NCBI RefSeq assembly: GCF_000026005.1
Contig: NC_005295.2
Coordinates: 62,001-126,000, forward strand
Length of the DNA stretch: 64,000 bases
Direction of reading: 5' to 3'
Source of the DNA: Ehrlichia ruminantium str. Welgevonden
Lineage (GTDB): Bacteria > Pseudomonadota > Alphaproteobacteria > Rickettsiales > Anaplasmataceae
In this document: in pieces, positions 1 to 9,648 of the stretch
How the letters are laid out: each line of letters begins with the position of its first letter
Numbering within the stretch: the stretch's first letter is position 1
Program-made: the position numbers and the translations under genes
Notes under the pieces: generated by a model
Database searches by the model: none
What the model was told of the DNA's origin: nothing
Seen by the model: the letters and a program-made list of their open reading frames with translations, nothing else

Positions 1-1002
1 GTGATTTTATTGTGACAGGCTTCATAGTTATTATTGTATAATAGTGTTATTCTTAGTAGGTATTAAATAGGATAGTCCTAGTGTGTATGTATCACATAAT
101 TTTTTCTTAGTTGTAGTAAAAAGTATGTGAAAAATAAGTATTATTATTTTGTTAGTGGTTATTAGTATTGTTTGTAAGATTCAAGATTATTGTGATTATA
201 TAACTAACAAATTTATATTATTATTACTATAAATTGCTGTTAATTAAATGTTATATATGTTTGTGTTATGAATTTCTTGTATGATGCAAGAATAATTAAT
301 CATACGGTGTAAAACAGACAATGTTATATTTTATTATAGAAAATATAAATAAATCCAGTATGTTGTAATTCTATTGATTTGTAAGTTCTTTATATTAGTT
401 GTACAAAAAATACTATGGTCAGAGCAAATATAATAATGATGAATTTTATATTATTATCTAAATAGGTGTAAGTGTGAAATAGCTTTGTATAGTAGAATAT
501 AATTTTTTTATATGCTTATTGCTGTATATTTTTGAACTTATTAATTTTGTGATTTTTATGTATTAATTACAGTCTTGAGATAGGATGTTGACTATACAGT
601 AATGTTGTTTTCTATACAAGTGTAGAATGACCTTATATACATGTTTTGCTTTATAAATAACTATAATAAACCTTATAAATTAGAAATTAACCTATCTAAG
701 CTAATGTTATTGTTAGCTATTGTCTAGTCATGATAAATATTATCTATAATATACAATAGCTATACATCTTGGTTTATATGGTACAATACTCATCAATAAT
801 ATGTTGTGTAGTTTAATTAATGAACATAGTACCATGGTATATTAATATGCTATATATGTTATCAGTAAATTGACACAATATATGATATTTTGTTTTAGTT
901 GTTATTTAGTAACTTCCAATTATGTGCTATTTATATAGCACATAAAGTGTAAAGTTATTTTTTAATATATGTGTATGTTAGATAGGTTATAAAAAGGTTT
1001 TC
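1..1002. other. Gene-free AT-rich stretch
   Basis: No convincing coding frame or RNA gene is visible in these 1.0 kb. The only clear structure is a perfect inverted repeat near the right end, listed separately. Long spacers like this recur through the whole window. Confidence 0.55.
921..944. terminator. Perfect 10-bp hairpin downstream of dksA
   Basis: TATGTGCTAT and ATAGCACATA flank a 4-nt loop and pair perfectly. The hairpin lies about 60 nt beyond the dksA stop in the direction of dksA transcription. No T-run follows on that strand, so it may be a weak terminator, an mRNA 3' stabiliser or chance. Confidence 0.35.
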
Positions 1003-1458
1003 TTAATTATCATTTAGGAAATTATGATTATCTTCAAGTTCTGTATCATTATAGAGCTGTTGTTGTTTTTCTCTTCTTTCTTGTTCCTCAATGCAGTATA
1101 ACGTTATTGGGTTTGCTTTGAGTCGTGCTATACCAATTTCCTCTCCTGTTTCTTCACAGTAGCCATATGATCCATTCTCTATTCTTTGTAGAGCCTTATT
1201 TATCTCTATTGTTAATATTTCATTTCTTTGTCTGGTTTTCAAGATTAACTCAGTATTATATTCTTTTATTGCCATGTCTGTTAGGTCTGTATCAGCTTGT
1301 GGTTGTAAAACCTCAATAGTCTGTTCTTGAGATTCTTTTTGTAAAGCTTCATGCCATTTGATTAGTTTATCCCTAAAATATTCTAATTGTTTGTGGCTCA
1401 TATAATGACTATCATTTTCTGGTTCATCAGATTTGATAGTATAGTTTTTTTGCAACAT
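1003..1458 (-). CDS. dksA: DksA/TraR-family RNA polymerase-binding regulator
   Basis: The 151-residue product matches DksA, which enters the secondary channel of RNA polymerase and, with (p)ppGpp in many bacteria, adjusts transcription of rRNA and other genes. Two helices around residues 20-95 form the expected coiled coil, and its tip carries the D-x-x-D-x-A motif at residues 58-63. The C-terminal globular part keeps C101 and C122 but has T104 and E125 where the classical four-cysteine zinc finger has its other two cysteines. Reduced-cysteine DksA proteins of this kind are known in alphaproteobacteria, so this one may bind zinc poorly or not at all. The gene is divergent from ccmB with a 112-bp spacer. 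The start ATG precedes a typical DksA N-terminus; family identity is firm. Confidence 0.93.
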   Translation of the reverse strand: MLQKNYTIKSDEPENDSHYMSHKQLEYFRDKLIKWHEALQKESQEQTIEVLQPQADTDLTDMAIKEYNTELILKTRQRNEILTIEINKALQRIENGSYGYCEETGEEIGIARLKANPITLYCIEEQERREKQQQLYNDTELEDNHNFLNDN

Positions 1459-1534
1459 TATGTATTTCCTCGTTGTGATACAATCAACTAATAATTTAAA
1501 TATAGTTAATTAACAATTTGTGTATTATATATGA

Positions 1535-1540
1535 TATAAT
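1535..1540 (+). promoter_or_regulatory. Possible -10 element of ccmB
   Basis: A TATAAT hexamer lies 31 bp upstream of the ccmB start in the dksA-ccmB divergent spacer. The best -35-like hexamer, TTAACA at 1510-1515, sits 19 bp away, which is long. TATAAT is common by chance in DNA this AT-rich, so this is only suggestive. Confidence 0.3.
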
Positions 1541-1570
1541 TGCAGTGTTTTTATCGTTGATGGAATAGAA

Positions 1571-2233
1571 ATGAGCAATGGTAGGGTATTAGTTAATGAA
1601 TTGAAATTATTACTAAGTGGCGTAGATAATTTATTAAATACACTTATTCTTTTTATTTTAATGATTAGTGTTGCATTATTTACTATAAAGGATACTGAAA
1701 TGATTAAGATATTACCAACTATTTTATGGATTTGTGGTATATCTACTGTGCATATGTCTATGTGTCATTTATTGGGAAATGATTATGGAAATGGTTCTTT
1801 AGAACAGATACTAATACAGAATTGTATTCCAGAATTGGTTATATTTTTTAAAATACTATTGCACTGGGTTTATGTTGGAATACCTGTAAGCCTTATTTCT
1901 GTATTTATAGATTTTATAATTTTAGATAATGATCTATATTCTACTCTTGGTTTAGGTTTTTCTTTAGGAATTAGTCTATTAGTAATAAGTTTTATATCTG
2001 CTGTAGGTCATGCATTGGCTTTAGGGAAAAATGGTGGTGTAATAATAGCACAGGTTTTAACATTGCCTATAATGATACCAATTTTAATATATTTTAATCT
2101 GCTATTTGACCACTTTAAAGGTGGTGTATATGATGAATATATCATGTTATTAGGTATTCTTGTTATTAGTGTGATACCTGTAAGTTTAGTTTTTATATTA
2201 TATGCTATTAGATTGGCTGTTGAGCATGATTGA
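1571..2233 (+). CDS. ccmB: Haem exporter protein CcmB
   Basis: This 220-residue integral membrane protein has about six hydrophobic segments and the N-terminal layout of CcmB, starting with an L-x-x-E-L-K-L-type cytoplasmic stretch. CcmB is the permease of the CcmAB ABC complex of cytochrome c maturation system I in the inner membrane. It works with CcmA and CcmC to load and release haem on CcmE so that periplasmic cytochromes c can be assembled. The ATPase gene ccmA is not next to it, which fits the scattered ccm genes of Rickettsiales. The length matches the family (about 220). The ATG follows a plausible promoter region in the divergent spacer with dksA. Confidence 0.9.
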   Translation: MSNGRVLVNELKLLLSGVDNLLNTLILFILMISVALFTIKDTEMIKILPTILWICGISTVHMSMCHLLGNDYGNGSLEQILIQNCIPELVIFFKILLHWVYVGIPVSLISVFIDFIILDNDLYSTLGLGFSLGISLLVISFISAVGHALALGKNGGVIIAQVLTLPIMIPILIYFNLLFDHFKGGVYDEYIMLLGILVISVIPVSLVFILYAIRLAVEHD

Positions 2234-2274
2234 CTTTAATAAGATATTCCTTATTATGTTTACATAGAAATAGA

Positions 2275-2348
2275 GGGTGATTAGCTCATTTGGTTAGAGC
2301 GCTTGCTTGACGTGCAAGAGGTGACTGGTTCGAATCCAGTATTGCCCA
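2275..2348 (+). tRNA. tRNA-Val (GAC anticodon)
   Basis: The cloverleaf is complete: acceptor arm GGGTGAT pairs with ATTGCCC (with G-T pairs), the D arm contains TTAGCTCA, the anticodon stem CTTGC/GCAAG holds loop TTGACGT with anticodon GAC, and the T loop is TTCGAAT. The CCA end is not encoded. The gene ends 31 nt before the ATG preferred for the next gene, so the two are probably co-transcribed. Confidence 0.95.
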
Positions 2349-2379
2349 CTGTGTTTGGGTATAAAGTTTGGTTATGGTC

Positions 2380-3300
2380 ATGTCGCTTATTCACAAAGAT
2401 AAGCCTTCCTGTCATGAAAATAAATTAGTATATGCTATTTTTATTATCATAATTACTATGGTGATAGAAGTAATTGGGGGAATAGCGTCAAATTCTCTAG
2501 CATTACTTTCAGATGCTGGACATATGTTTACTGACTTTGTTTCCTTATTGTTAAGTTGGTTTGCATATAAAGTTGCTATGAAAAAGTCTGACTCTTGGCG
2601 TTCTTATGGTTACCATCGATTTCAAGTTGTTGCTGCTTTTACTAATGGTTTAACTTTATTAGGTATAGCTCTTCTGATTATTCTAGAATCTGTAAAACGT
2701 TTTTTTGCTCCAGAACAGGTACGTTGGGAGATTATGATTTCTGTTGCTATTTTGGGGTTAATAGCTAATATTGCATCTTTTTTTCTCTTATATAGAAAAA
2801 ATGAGAGTAATTTAAATATAAAGAGTGCGGTATTGCATGTTATTGGTGATTTATTAGGGTCAGTTACAGCAATTGCAGCTTCAATTATAATTATGTTTAC
2901 TTCATGGCAAGTAGTTGATCCTTTATTATCAGTATTAGTGAGTATTATAATACTTGGAAGTGCGTATAAGATTATTAAGAATTCTGGTCATATTTTGCTT
3001 GAAGGTACCCCAGATAATATAAATCCGTCTGAAATTAGAGATGTAATATATAAAAACATTCCTGAAATTTTAGATGTTCATCATATTCACATTTGGTCTT
3101 TAACTACTGATCATCCAATTATGACAATGCATGTCAAGCTAAGTGAAGTAACAGTTACTGATAGTTCTGAGTATAGTAGAATATTAATATCTGTAAAAAA
3201 ATTAATAAGTCAGAGGTTTGGAATAATTCATGTTACAATTGAAGCTGAATATGATAGTTGTGCTGATGATAGTGTTATGATAGAAACCGCTCATAATTAA
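2380..3300 (+). CDS. Cation diffusion facilitator (zinc/divalent metal efflux)
   Basis: The product of about 307 residues belongs to the CDF family, whose members export Zn2+, Co2+ or related ions from the cytoplasm in exchange for protons. The membrane half shows about six transmembrane helices. The metal-site signature S-D-A-G-H-M-F-T-D in helix II and H-V-I-G-D in helix V are both present. The C-terminal cytoplasmic domain has the typical H-H-I-H-I-W-S-L strand. An upstream TTG and an in-frame ATG at 2374 give slightly longer alternatives; I prefer 2380, which starts MSLIHK. It lies just after tRNA-Val. Among CDF subgroups the layout is closest to ZitB/CzcD, but the ion cannot be decided from sequence. 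Confidence 0.92.
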   Translation: MSLIHKDKPSCHENKLVYAIFIIIITMVIEVIGGIASNSLALLSDAGHMFTDFVSLLLSWFAYKVAMKKSDSWRSYGYHRFQVVAAFTNGLTLLGIALLIILESVKRFFAPEQVRWEIMISVAILGLIANIASFFLLYRKNESNLNIKSAVLHVIGDLLGSVTAIAASIIIMFTSWQVVDPLLSVLVSIIILGSAYKIIKNSGHILLEGTPDNINPSEIRDVIYKNIPEILDVHHIHIWSLTTDHPIMTMHVKLSEVTVTDSSEYSRILISVKKLISQRFGIIHVTIEAEYDSCADDSVMIETAHN

Positions 3301-3762
3301 AATGGTTGTCATATTTAATTGTATGATATAGTTATATGTTGTAGGTATTAGAATAATTGGTAAATGTCAGGAATTATATATTTGTTAACGTAACGTAAAG
3401 GGTTTATTACAAGAATAGTTAATAAGATCATAGAATATTAATAAATTATTGGTAAGTATTTATCAATTCATTAGAGATAACAGTACTAATAATAAACTAC
3501 ATAATGTAAAATGTTTTATAAATTAATATTAATTAGTAGTAACAACATTATAAGTATGTGTTTTATGTTGTTAATATGTTTACATAGTAATCTTATTTGA
3601 TATTAGGTATAATTTACTAATTTGTTTATCTATATTGTATATAATAACTTGTTTATTGTAATGATTGTTTATATAAAGTGCATTTAATATTAGTTATTGT
3701 TAATGGTTATCAATACTATGGTGATAGTTTTATAATGTAATTATATGTAAGAATTTGAGATA
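3301..3762. other. Gene-free AT-rich spacer
   Basis: I see no coding frame, RNA gene or strong repeat between the CDF gene and mlaC. Confidence 0.5.
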
Positions 3763-4392
3763 GTGATGATGAATTTTGTTTTGAGATTATTTTTTTTAAT
3801 ATGTACGTTTTTTGTTTTTAATAATGCTTTTGGATATAATAATGTTGAAGCTTGTAGAGAATATATAAAACCTTGCTATTTTTTGGTTACGTTAAAGGAT
3901 CAAATTGAAATTACTGTAGAAGATGCACAGGATAGGGTAAATGCTTATTCTGGTATTCAGTCAATAGTAGAAAGAGTTCTTGATATCAGAGATATTGCAA
4001 AGTTTGTCATGGGATCCTATTGGAATACTATGTCTGATGATGAACATGCAAGATTTGTTGATGAGTATAATAAGTATATCAGGCGAATATATACTAAGCA
4101 GTTATATAAATATGCTGTATATGATATGAGTATCCTCTCTGTTAAAAATCCAAGAAAAGATATATATTTAATAAATACCAGGTTGTCTGATACGAGAAAT
4201 GTTCATAATTTTGTAATAGTAGAATTTAAGTTATTGGTAGTTGATGATAGAGTATTATTATCTGATATAAAGGTCAATAATGCAATTAGCTTTTCTATAA
4301 ATCAACGTACTGTTATAAGAAATATGGTTAGTAAAAATGGTATTGAAGGTACTATATCTTACTTTAAAGAGCAAAATAATATTGCTAAGTAA
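3763..4392 (+). CDS. mlaC: MlaC-like periplasmic phospholipid carrier (Ttg2D family)
   Basis: The 209-residue protein fits the MlaC/Ttg2D (toluene tolerance) family. These soluble periplasmic proteins carry a phospholipid between outer-membrane and inner-membrane parts of the Mla system. The N-terminus is a signal peptide: a hydrophobic run at about residues 4-22 ends in N-A-F-G. The mature part shows the family's helical core, with the D-I-x-x-I-A-K-F-V-M-G-x-Y-W segment near residues 73-87, followed by alternating strands ending near residue 180. The start is GTG ATG ATG; any of the three is possible and none changes the signal peptide much. The matching permease and ATPase (mlaE, mlaF) are 16 kb downstream, so the system is split. 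No mlaD is visible in the window. Confidence 0.87.
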   Translation: MMMNFVLRLFFLICTFFVFNNAFGYNNVEACREYIKPCYFLVTLKDQIEITVEDAQDRVNAYSGIQSIVERVLDIRDIAKFVMGSYWNTMSDDEHARFVDEYNKYIRRIYTKQLYKYAVYDMSILSVKNPRKDIYLINTRLSDTRNVHNFVIVEFKLLVVDDRVLLSDIKVNNAISFSINQRTVIRNMVSKNGIEGTISYFKEQNNIAK

Positions 4393-5030
4393 TTAATTGT
4401 TTGTGAAATTTTTAGTTTCTAGAAGGCTTGATTATTATATTTGTCTGTGTATTATATAGCTTTTAAACTACGTAATAGTTGATTTAACGTATTACTATAG
4501 ACCTACCTATTTGTATGTAAGACTTGTCAAAGTTTTATGTATTAATAAAATTTTAATTGTGATCTTATCAATATTATATAGTCTTTTTGATATGTTAAGT
4601 ACCATAACAGCTTATGTATGTTTTATAGATAAAGCAGATACAGCTATGTTTTTTTAAATATTAAAGTTATTCTGTTTTAATATACGATAGTAAACCAGCA
4701 CCACTAGTTTACATATTTGTGAAGCTATGACACTATATCTCTGTAGGAAAATTGTTGAATATTATTTTATATCTAAGATAAACTTTTTAATCTGACAAAT
4801 GATAAAGTACTGTGACATACTAACAAACTACTATACCTTCCTACGACATGTAAGAATGATACTATCAAAAAATAAACATTATCATATAAATAAGGTATTA
4901 GTGTTATTATTCTCTCTAATTGAGTATTACTTATATACTTAAGATATTAACAACATAAACTAGAAAAAAACACTCAACCTTACATGAAATAGACATACTA
5001 ACAAAACATACACACAGCCTCTTAATATGA
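4393..5030. other. Convergent spacer between mlaC and rpsT
   Basis: This 638-bp stretch separates two converging genes. No coding frame or clear strong terminator hairpin was found by eye. Confidence 0.5.
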
Positions 5031-5318
5031 CTAAGAAGCTTTTTCTTGTTGCTGTAAGTCAAAAGTTTTCAATTTTAAAGCTAAACGACTAATTTTTCTT
5101 GCTGCTGTATTTCGATGTATGATTTTCTTATTAACACATCTGTGTAGATTTGATTCAGCTTTTTTAAAGTTCTCAAGCATTAGCTCCTTATTCCCTGCTG
5201 CTAAAGCGGCCATAAACTTTTTTATATAATTATGTGCTCTACTCTTTCGCATGCGATTAATCATAGTGCGTTTTTTTATTACTTTTATCATCTTTTTAGC
5301 ACTTGGATGATTTGCCAT
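5031..5318 (-). CDS. rpsT: 30S ribosomal protein S20
   Basis: The 95-residue product is S20, a three-helix protein that binds 16S rRNA early in assembly of the 30S subunit. The start M-A-N-H-P-S-A-K-K and the basic stretch K-K-R-T-M-I-N-R-M-R-K-S-R near residues 15-28 are characteristic. The conserved N-T-A-A-R-K-I-S-R-L segment lies near residues 70-79. It stands alone on the minus strand, with long gene-free DNA on both sides. Confidence 0.96.
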   Translation of the reverse strand: MANHPSAKKMIKVIKKRTMINRMRKSRAHNYIKKFMAALAAGNKELMLENFKKAESNLHRCVNKKIIHRNTAARKISRLALKLKTFDLQQQEKAS

Positions 5319-6653
5319 ATCTTAATAACCTATCTTATCATTCAGCATATAACTGTATAAGTAATTGCTAATCAATGCAAGAGGTTTTGTATGAAGTGTA
5401 TTTATGTAAGGAATAGTAAGTTATATTTGATTAATGGATATGTGGGGACATATTGGTTATAAATTTTTTTGTGATCAAAAAATGGCAATGTTGTTGAGGG
5501 TGTTGTTATACATATGTTGTCTCCAATATTCGTTATAGGATATACTACAATTGCATTTAACACAGACCTTGAAAAACATTGTTTATAAAAAGATATGTAA
5601 GTTATTATTACAGGATAAATCTACTTTATATTGTTTTGTTATAGTGAGTTAGTTATTTGGGCTGTAAGTTAACTGTATTGGAAAAATATACTATAAATTC
5701 TCTTATACACTTTATTGTTATTTATGAAAATTTGAGGTAATTGATGTGTTATGTAATGATAGTGTATTAATATACTTTCCTTTTTTAACCAAGATTCCAA
5801 TATATACAAATATTAAAAGAATTTTAGTGTTAGTAACGATAAATAAGAAAAAAAGTAAGAAGTATTTTTTTAATTGGTAATATGAAATATGTTGTGAGGG
5901 TAGTTATTTGACTTCTAAATATATGGAATAATAAAATCCTATAGACTTGAAATTTGTTATGTGAGATTGTGATATTTTAGTTATAAGTGCAGTCATAATA
6001 AATATATGATATTATTTATTTAGTAATGGTAATAGGGAGAGTAATTATTACTGAGAAATGAAAAAAGTAGTATATGTTTATAAAAAAGCAACGTCTTTAT
6101 TTTATGTATTTGAATTTACTGTTAGCTTTCTTTAGGTAAACATGTACAGTATGTATATGCTGTTACCATGATAGTCTTGTTTATATTATGCGATTTAAGT
6201 GTCAGTTCAAATAATATATTTTTTGCAAATATTTGTTGGTTGGTATTTTTGTTAATTAGTAGATATGCATTTTTTTTATATCTAATGTGTTAGATCAAGA
6301 TGGTTTAAGAGTATATTTTCACGCACTTAAAACACTATTGACTTCTGTATCCTAATTGATAGTGCATGTATATGTTTTACAATTAATAGTCTTGTATATA
6401 TGATGTATTAAAAGGTAAATTCAAAAAATAAATATATTATTCACAAATGTTTAAGTTGGTAAGTGCTGTTGTGTTAAGTATAGGATATCTATTTTTCTTA
6501 GAATAATTTAATGTACAGATAAGTTATATATGTTTGATTAAAATATGTTACTTAATTTTATATTGTGTATTATATGTAATATTGAGTTAATAAGTGTAAC
6601 GTGTGTCTTTTATTATTCGATATTCTAAATGTTGTTATATTGATTACTATAAA
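5319..6653. other. Gene-free AT-rich stretch
   Basis: These 1.3 kb hold no coding frame, tRNA or obvious repeat that I can support. They end where the first truncated polA copy begins. Confidence 0.5.
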
Positions 6654-6849
6654 GTTCTTAAGTTATGTGTATTAATATGGCATTAAATTACCCCAGTTGT
6701 CACCTATAGTTATATCTACCTTGAGTAGTCTGATAATTTACAATACCTTCCATAACCTTTTTGATGAGTTTTACTGTATTATCAACGTGATCTTCTGGTA
6801 CTTCAAATAATAGCTTGTCATGTACTTGTAATATCATATATCCAATGGA
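6654..6849 (-). pseudogene. Truncated copy 1 of the polA 3' end
   Basis: This 196-bp segment repeats the last roughly 58 codons of polA, including the polymerase motif C region, and lies second after the intact gene. It differs from polA by several substitutions and by small deletions (for example GAGTAGTCTG here against GAGTGGTACTG in polA), so its frame is broken. It is more diverged than the neighbouring copy, so it looks like the older duplicate. Confidence 0.9.
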
Positions 6850-7047
6850 GTTCTTAAGTTATGTGTATTAATATGGCACTAAATTACTCCAGTTGTCACC
6901 TATAGTGATGTCTACCTTGAGTGGTACTGATAATTTTACAATACCTTCCATAACTTCTTTGATGAGTTTTACTGTATTGTCAACATGATCTTCTGGTACT
7001 TCAAATAATAGCTCGTCATGTACTTGTAATATCATATATCCAATGGA
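6850..7047 (-). pseudogene. Truncated copy 2 of the polA 3' end
   Basis: This 198-bp direct repeat is almost identical to the end of polA, from just upstream of motif C (Q-V-H-D-E) to past the stop codon. The repeat joint is the string ATGGAGTTCTTA, seen at each boundary. It has no start codon or promoter of its own and cannot encode a polymerase. Copies 1 and 2 and the true gene end form a tandem triplication with a period of about 198 bp. Confidence 0.92.
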
Positions 7048-7065
7048 GTTCTTAGGTTATATGTA

Positions 7066-9648
7066 TTAATATGGCACTAAATTACCCCAGTTGTCACCTA
7101 TAGTGATGTCTACCTTGAGTGGTACTGATAATTTTACAATACCTTCCATAACTTCTTTGATGAGTTTTACTGTATTGTCAACATGATCTTCTGGTACTTC
7201 AAATAATAGCTCGTCATGTACTTGTAATATCATATATCCAGTTTTTAATCTATCGAATAGGTGTATCATTGACATTTTGATTATGTCAGCGGATGTTCCT
7301 TGGAGTGGAGCATTAACTGCTGCTCTTTCAGAAAAATTTCTTAATGCGTGGTTATTACTATTAATATCTTTTATAAAACACTTTCTACCAAATACAGTCC
7401 TTGTATACCCATGAGTTCTTGCGTAAACTTTTATGTCTTCTATATAGGATTTTATCTCTGGATAAGACTTAAAATAGTTTTCGATGTGTTTACTTGCTTC
7501 TGATCGTGTAATACCAAGTTGTTTAGCCAATCCAAATGGACTGATACCATAGATTATTCCAAAATTAATTGATTTTGCTTTTCTACGTAATTTCTTATCT
7601 ATATTTTGTGTATTAAAGATCTGTTGTGCTGTAATTAAATGTATATCTTGGTCCAAAGAAAATGCATCTCTGAATGCTTGTACACTAGCAATATGTGCCA
7701 TTATACGTAACTCTATTTGTGAATAATCAGCGGAAATTAATTTATATCCACTTTTTGCTATAAATGCATTTCTAATAGCATTTCCTTCTTCACTTCTAAT
7801 AGGAATATTTTGCAGGTTAGGATTACTTGAACTTAACCTACCAGTTACAGTAGATGTCATCGAGTAAAACGTATGTACTCTGCTGGTATTATTATCTATT
7901 TGTTTTGCCAAGACATCAGTATAAGTATTTTTCAGTTTTGTAAAGTGACGCCATTTTAGTATCTCATCAGCTATTTCAACCCCATTAAATGCAAGTTCGT
8001 GTAACACTTCTGCATCTGTACTATAAGTACCTGAACTTAGCTTTTTACCTTTTTTTATACCCATTTTGTCAAACAATATGGTGCTTAGTTGTCTTGAAGA
8101 AGCTATGTTGAATTCTTCTCCTGACAATTTATATATTTTTTCTTCTAACACACTAATCTTATCTGAAAAAGTGGATGATAGCTTATCTAGAATACTACCA
8201 TCAATCATTATTCCTATTTTTTCCATATTATGTAAAACATTAATTAGTGGTTTTTCTATCCTGTAATAAATAGTACACAACTGGTTTGTAAATAAATTTC
8301 TTCTTAATGCTGTGTGTAATGATAATAAAGTAGATGCTGTGATGTTTTCATTAGTAATATCATGTTTGTCAATGTTACGGATAATGATGTTTTTTAATGT
8401 ATGGTCATGTAATCCTGCATCTAGGCTATATGACATTATTAATATATCATCAAAAGCTGTTATATTGGTGTCTTCTTGAATAATTTTGAATAGAGTTTTT
8501 ACATCGTACATCACTTTTAGTATATGATCTAAACTGAAGAGTGGCTTAATTAAATCCAAAGCGTGAGTTATATGTTCCTTATTGATGTAGAGTATAGTAC
8601 CTTCCTTATAGGATAAAGACATACTATTGATTGTGTTATCAGTTATATCAATATATAAGGCTATTGTTCCTTCGTTTTTACAATTCTCAATAAAAGTTTT
8701 GAGTTCCTCAGAGGAATATGGTATTACGTTAGTTTTTATACTATTCTCATTATTATATCCCGATTTTTGATATACAGTAAAAGCATCTGTTTTAAAAATC
8801 TTACCAATTTTATTAATTAAGGATTGAAGTTCGTACTTTTTTAAGAATTTCACTAACTTTTGCGTATCAGGAATACGAGATCTGTACTTTTCTATGTTAT
8901 TATCTAAGTTTACTGTATCACATAATGTTAAAAGCTGACGAGATAATATTGCCTGATCTTGATATTTAATAATTGATTCGCGACACTTATTTTTTTCAAT
9001 GGCATGTGGTTGTGATAGTAAATTATCTAGTGATCCGAAATTGTTCAATAATTTTGCAGCGGTTTTGATACCTATACCAGGTACACCTGGAATATTATCT
9101 GATGTGTCACCAGTCAGAGATAAGAAGTCTAGCAATTTACTTGATGATATACCAAACTTATCTTGTACGTCATCTTCTACGATGTATTTATTTTTGACAG
9201 GATCGAAAATATGAATATTATGTTCTAAAAGCTGTAGTAAGTCTTTATCTGATGTAACAACTGTGACTTTTATACCATCAAATTTACTATAGTTTTTACT
9301 CAAAGTTGCTATTACGTCATCAGCTTCATATCCAGCAACTTCTTCATATGATATATTAAGTGCATTAACAGCTTCTCTAAGTAGTGGAAATTGAGATATC
9401 AAATCTTCAGGGAGCTTAATACGATTGCTTTTATATTGTGGGTATATATCATGACGAAAATTTTTACCACCAGTGTCAAATGCGACAACTAGGTAATTTG
9501 CAGTATGAACTTCTATATATTTCAGTAACATATTAATAAAGCCATATACTCCACCAATAGGTACACCATTAGATGTACTAAGATGAGGTAAAGCGTAATA
9601 TGCTCTAAAAAGTAGACCATAAGCATCTATAATTGTAAAAATACTCAT
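7066..9648 (-). CDS. polA: DNA polymerase I
   Basis: This 860-residue protein fills gaps and removes primers during replication and repair. The N-terminal 5'-3' nuclease domain covers roughly residues 1-290 and includes the D-x-G-G-K-N-F-R-H region and the L-T-G-D-T-S-D-N-I-P-G-V-P-G-I-G metal and helix-hairpin-helix motifs. The C-terminal polymerase domain shows motif A (D-Y-S-Q-I-E-L-R), the O-helix (R-R-K-A-K-S-I-N-F-G-I-I-Y-G) and motif C (Q-V-H-D-E-L). The middle 3'-5' exonuclease-like domain has Y-I-D-I-T-D where proofreading enzymes have D-x-E, so proofreading is probably lost. I chose the start at 9648 (MSIFTIID); an in-frame ATG 15 nt upstream is possible. The length is somewhat below the 928 residues of E. 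coli Pol I. Two truncated copies of its 3' end follow. Confidence 0.96.
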   Translation of the reverse strand: MSIFTIIDAYGLLFRAYYALPHLSTSNGVPIGGVYGFINMLLKYIEVHTANYLVVAFDTGGKNFRHDIYPQYKSNRIKLPEDLISQFPLLREAVNALNISYEEVAGYEADDVIATLSKNYSKFDGIKVTVVTSDKDLLQLLEHNIHIFDPVKNKYIVEDDVQDKFGISSSKLLDFLSLTGDTSDNIPGVPGIGIKTAAKLLNNFGSLDNLLSQPHAIEKNKCRESIIKYQDQAILSRQLLTLCDTVNLDNNIEKYRSRIPDTQKLVKFLKKYELQSLINKIGKIFKTDAFTVYQKSGYNNENSIKTNVIPYSSEELKTFIENCKNEGTIALYIDITDNTINSMSLSYKEGTILYINKEHITHALDLIKPLFSLDHILKVMYDVKTLFKIIQEDTNITAFDDILIMSYSLDAGLHDHTLKNIIIRNIDKHDITNENITASTLLSLHTALRRNLFTNQLCTIYYRIEKPLINVLHNMEKIGIMIDGSILDKLSSTFSDKISVLEEKIYKLSGEEFNIASSRQLSTILFDKMGIKKGKKLSSGTYSTDAEVLHELAFNGVEIADEILKWRHFTKLKNTYTDVLAKQIDNNTSRVHTFYSMTSTVTGRLSSSNPNLQNIPIRSEEGNAIRNAFIAKSGYKLISADYSQIELRIMAHIASVQAFRDAFSLDQDIHLITAQQIFNTQNIDKKLRRKAKSINFGIIYGISPFGLAKQLGITRSEASKHIENYFKSYPEIKSYIEDIKVYARTHGYTRTVFGRKCFIKDINSNNHALRNFSERAAVNAPLQGTSADIIKMSMIHLFDRLKTGYMILQVHDELLFEVPEDHVDNTVKLIKEVMEGIVKLSVPLKVDITIGDNWGNLVPY

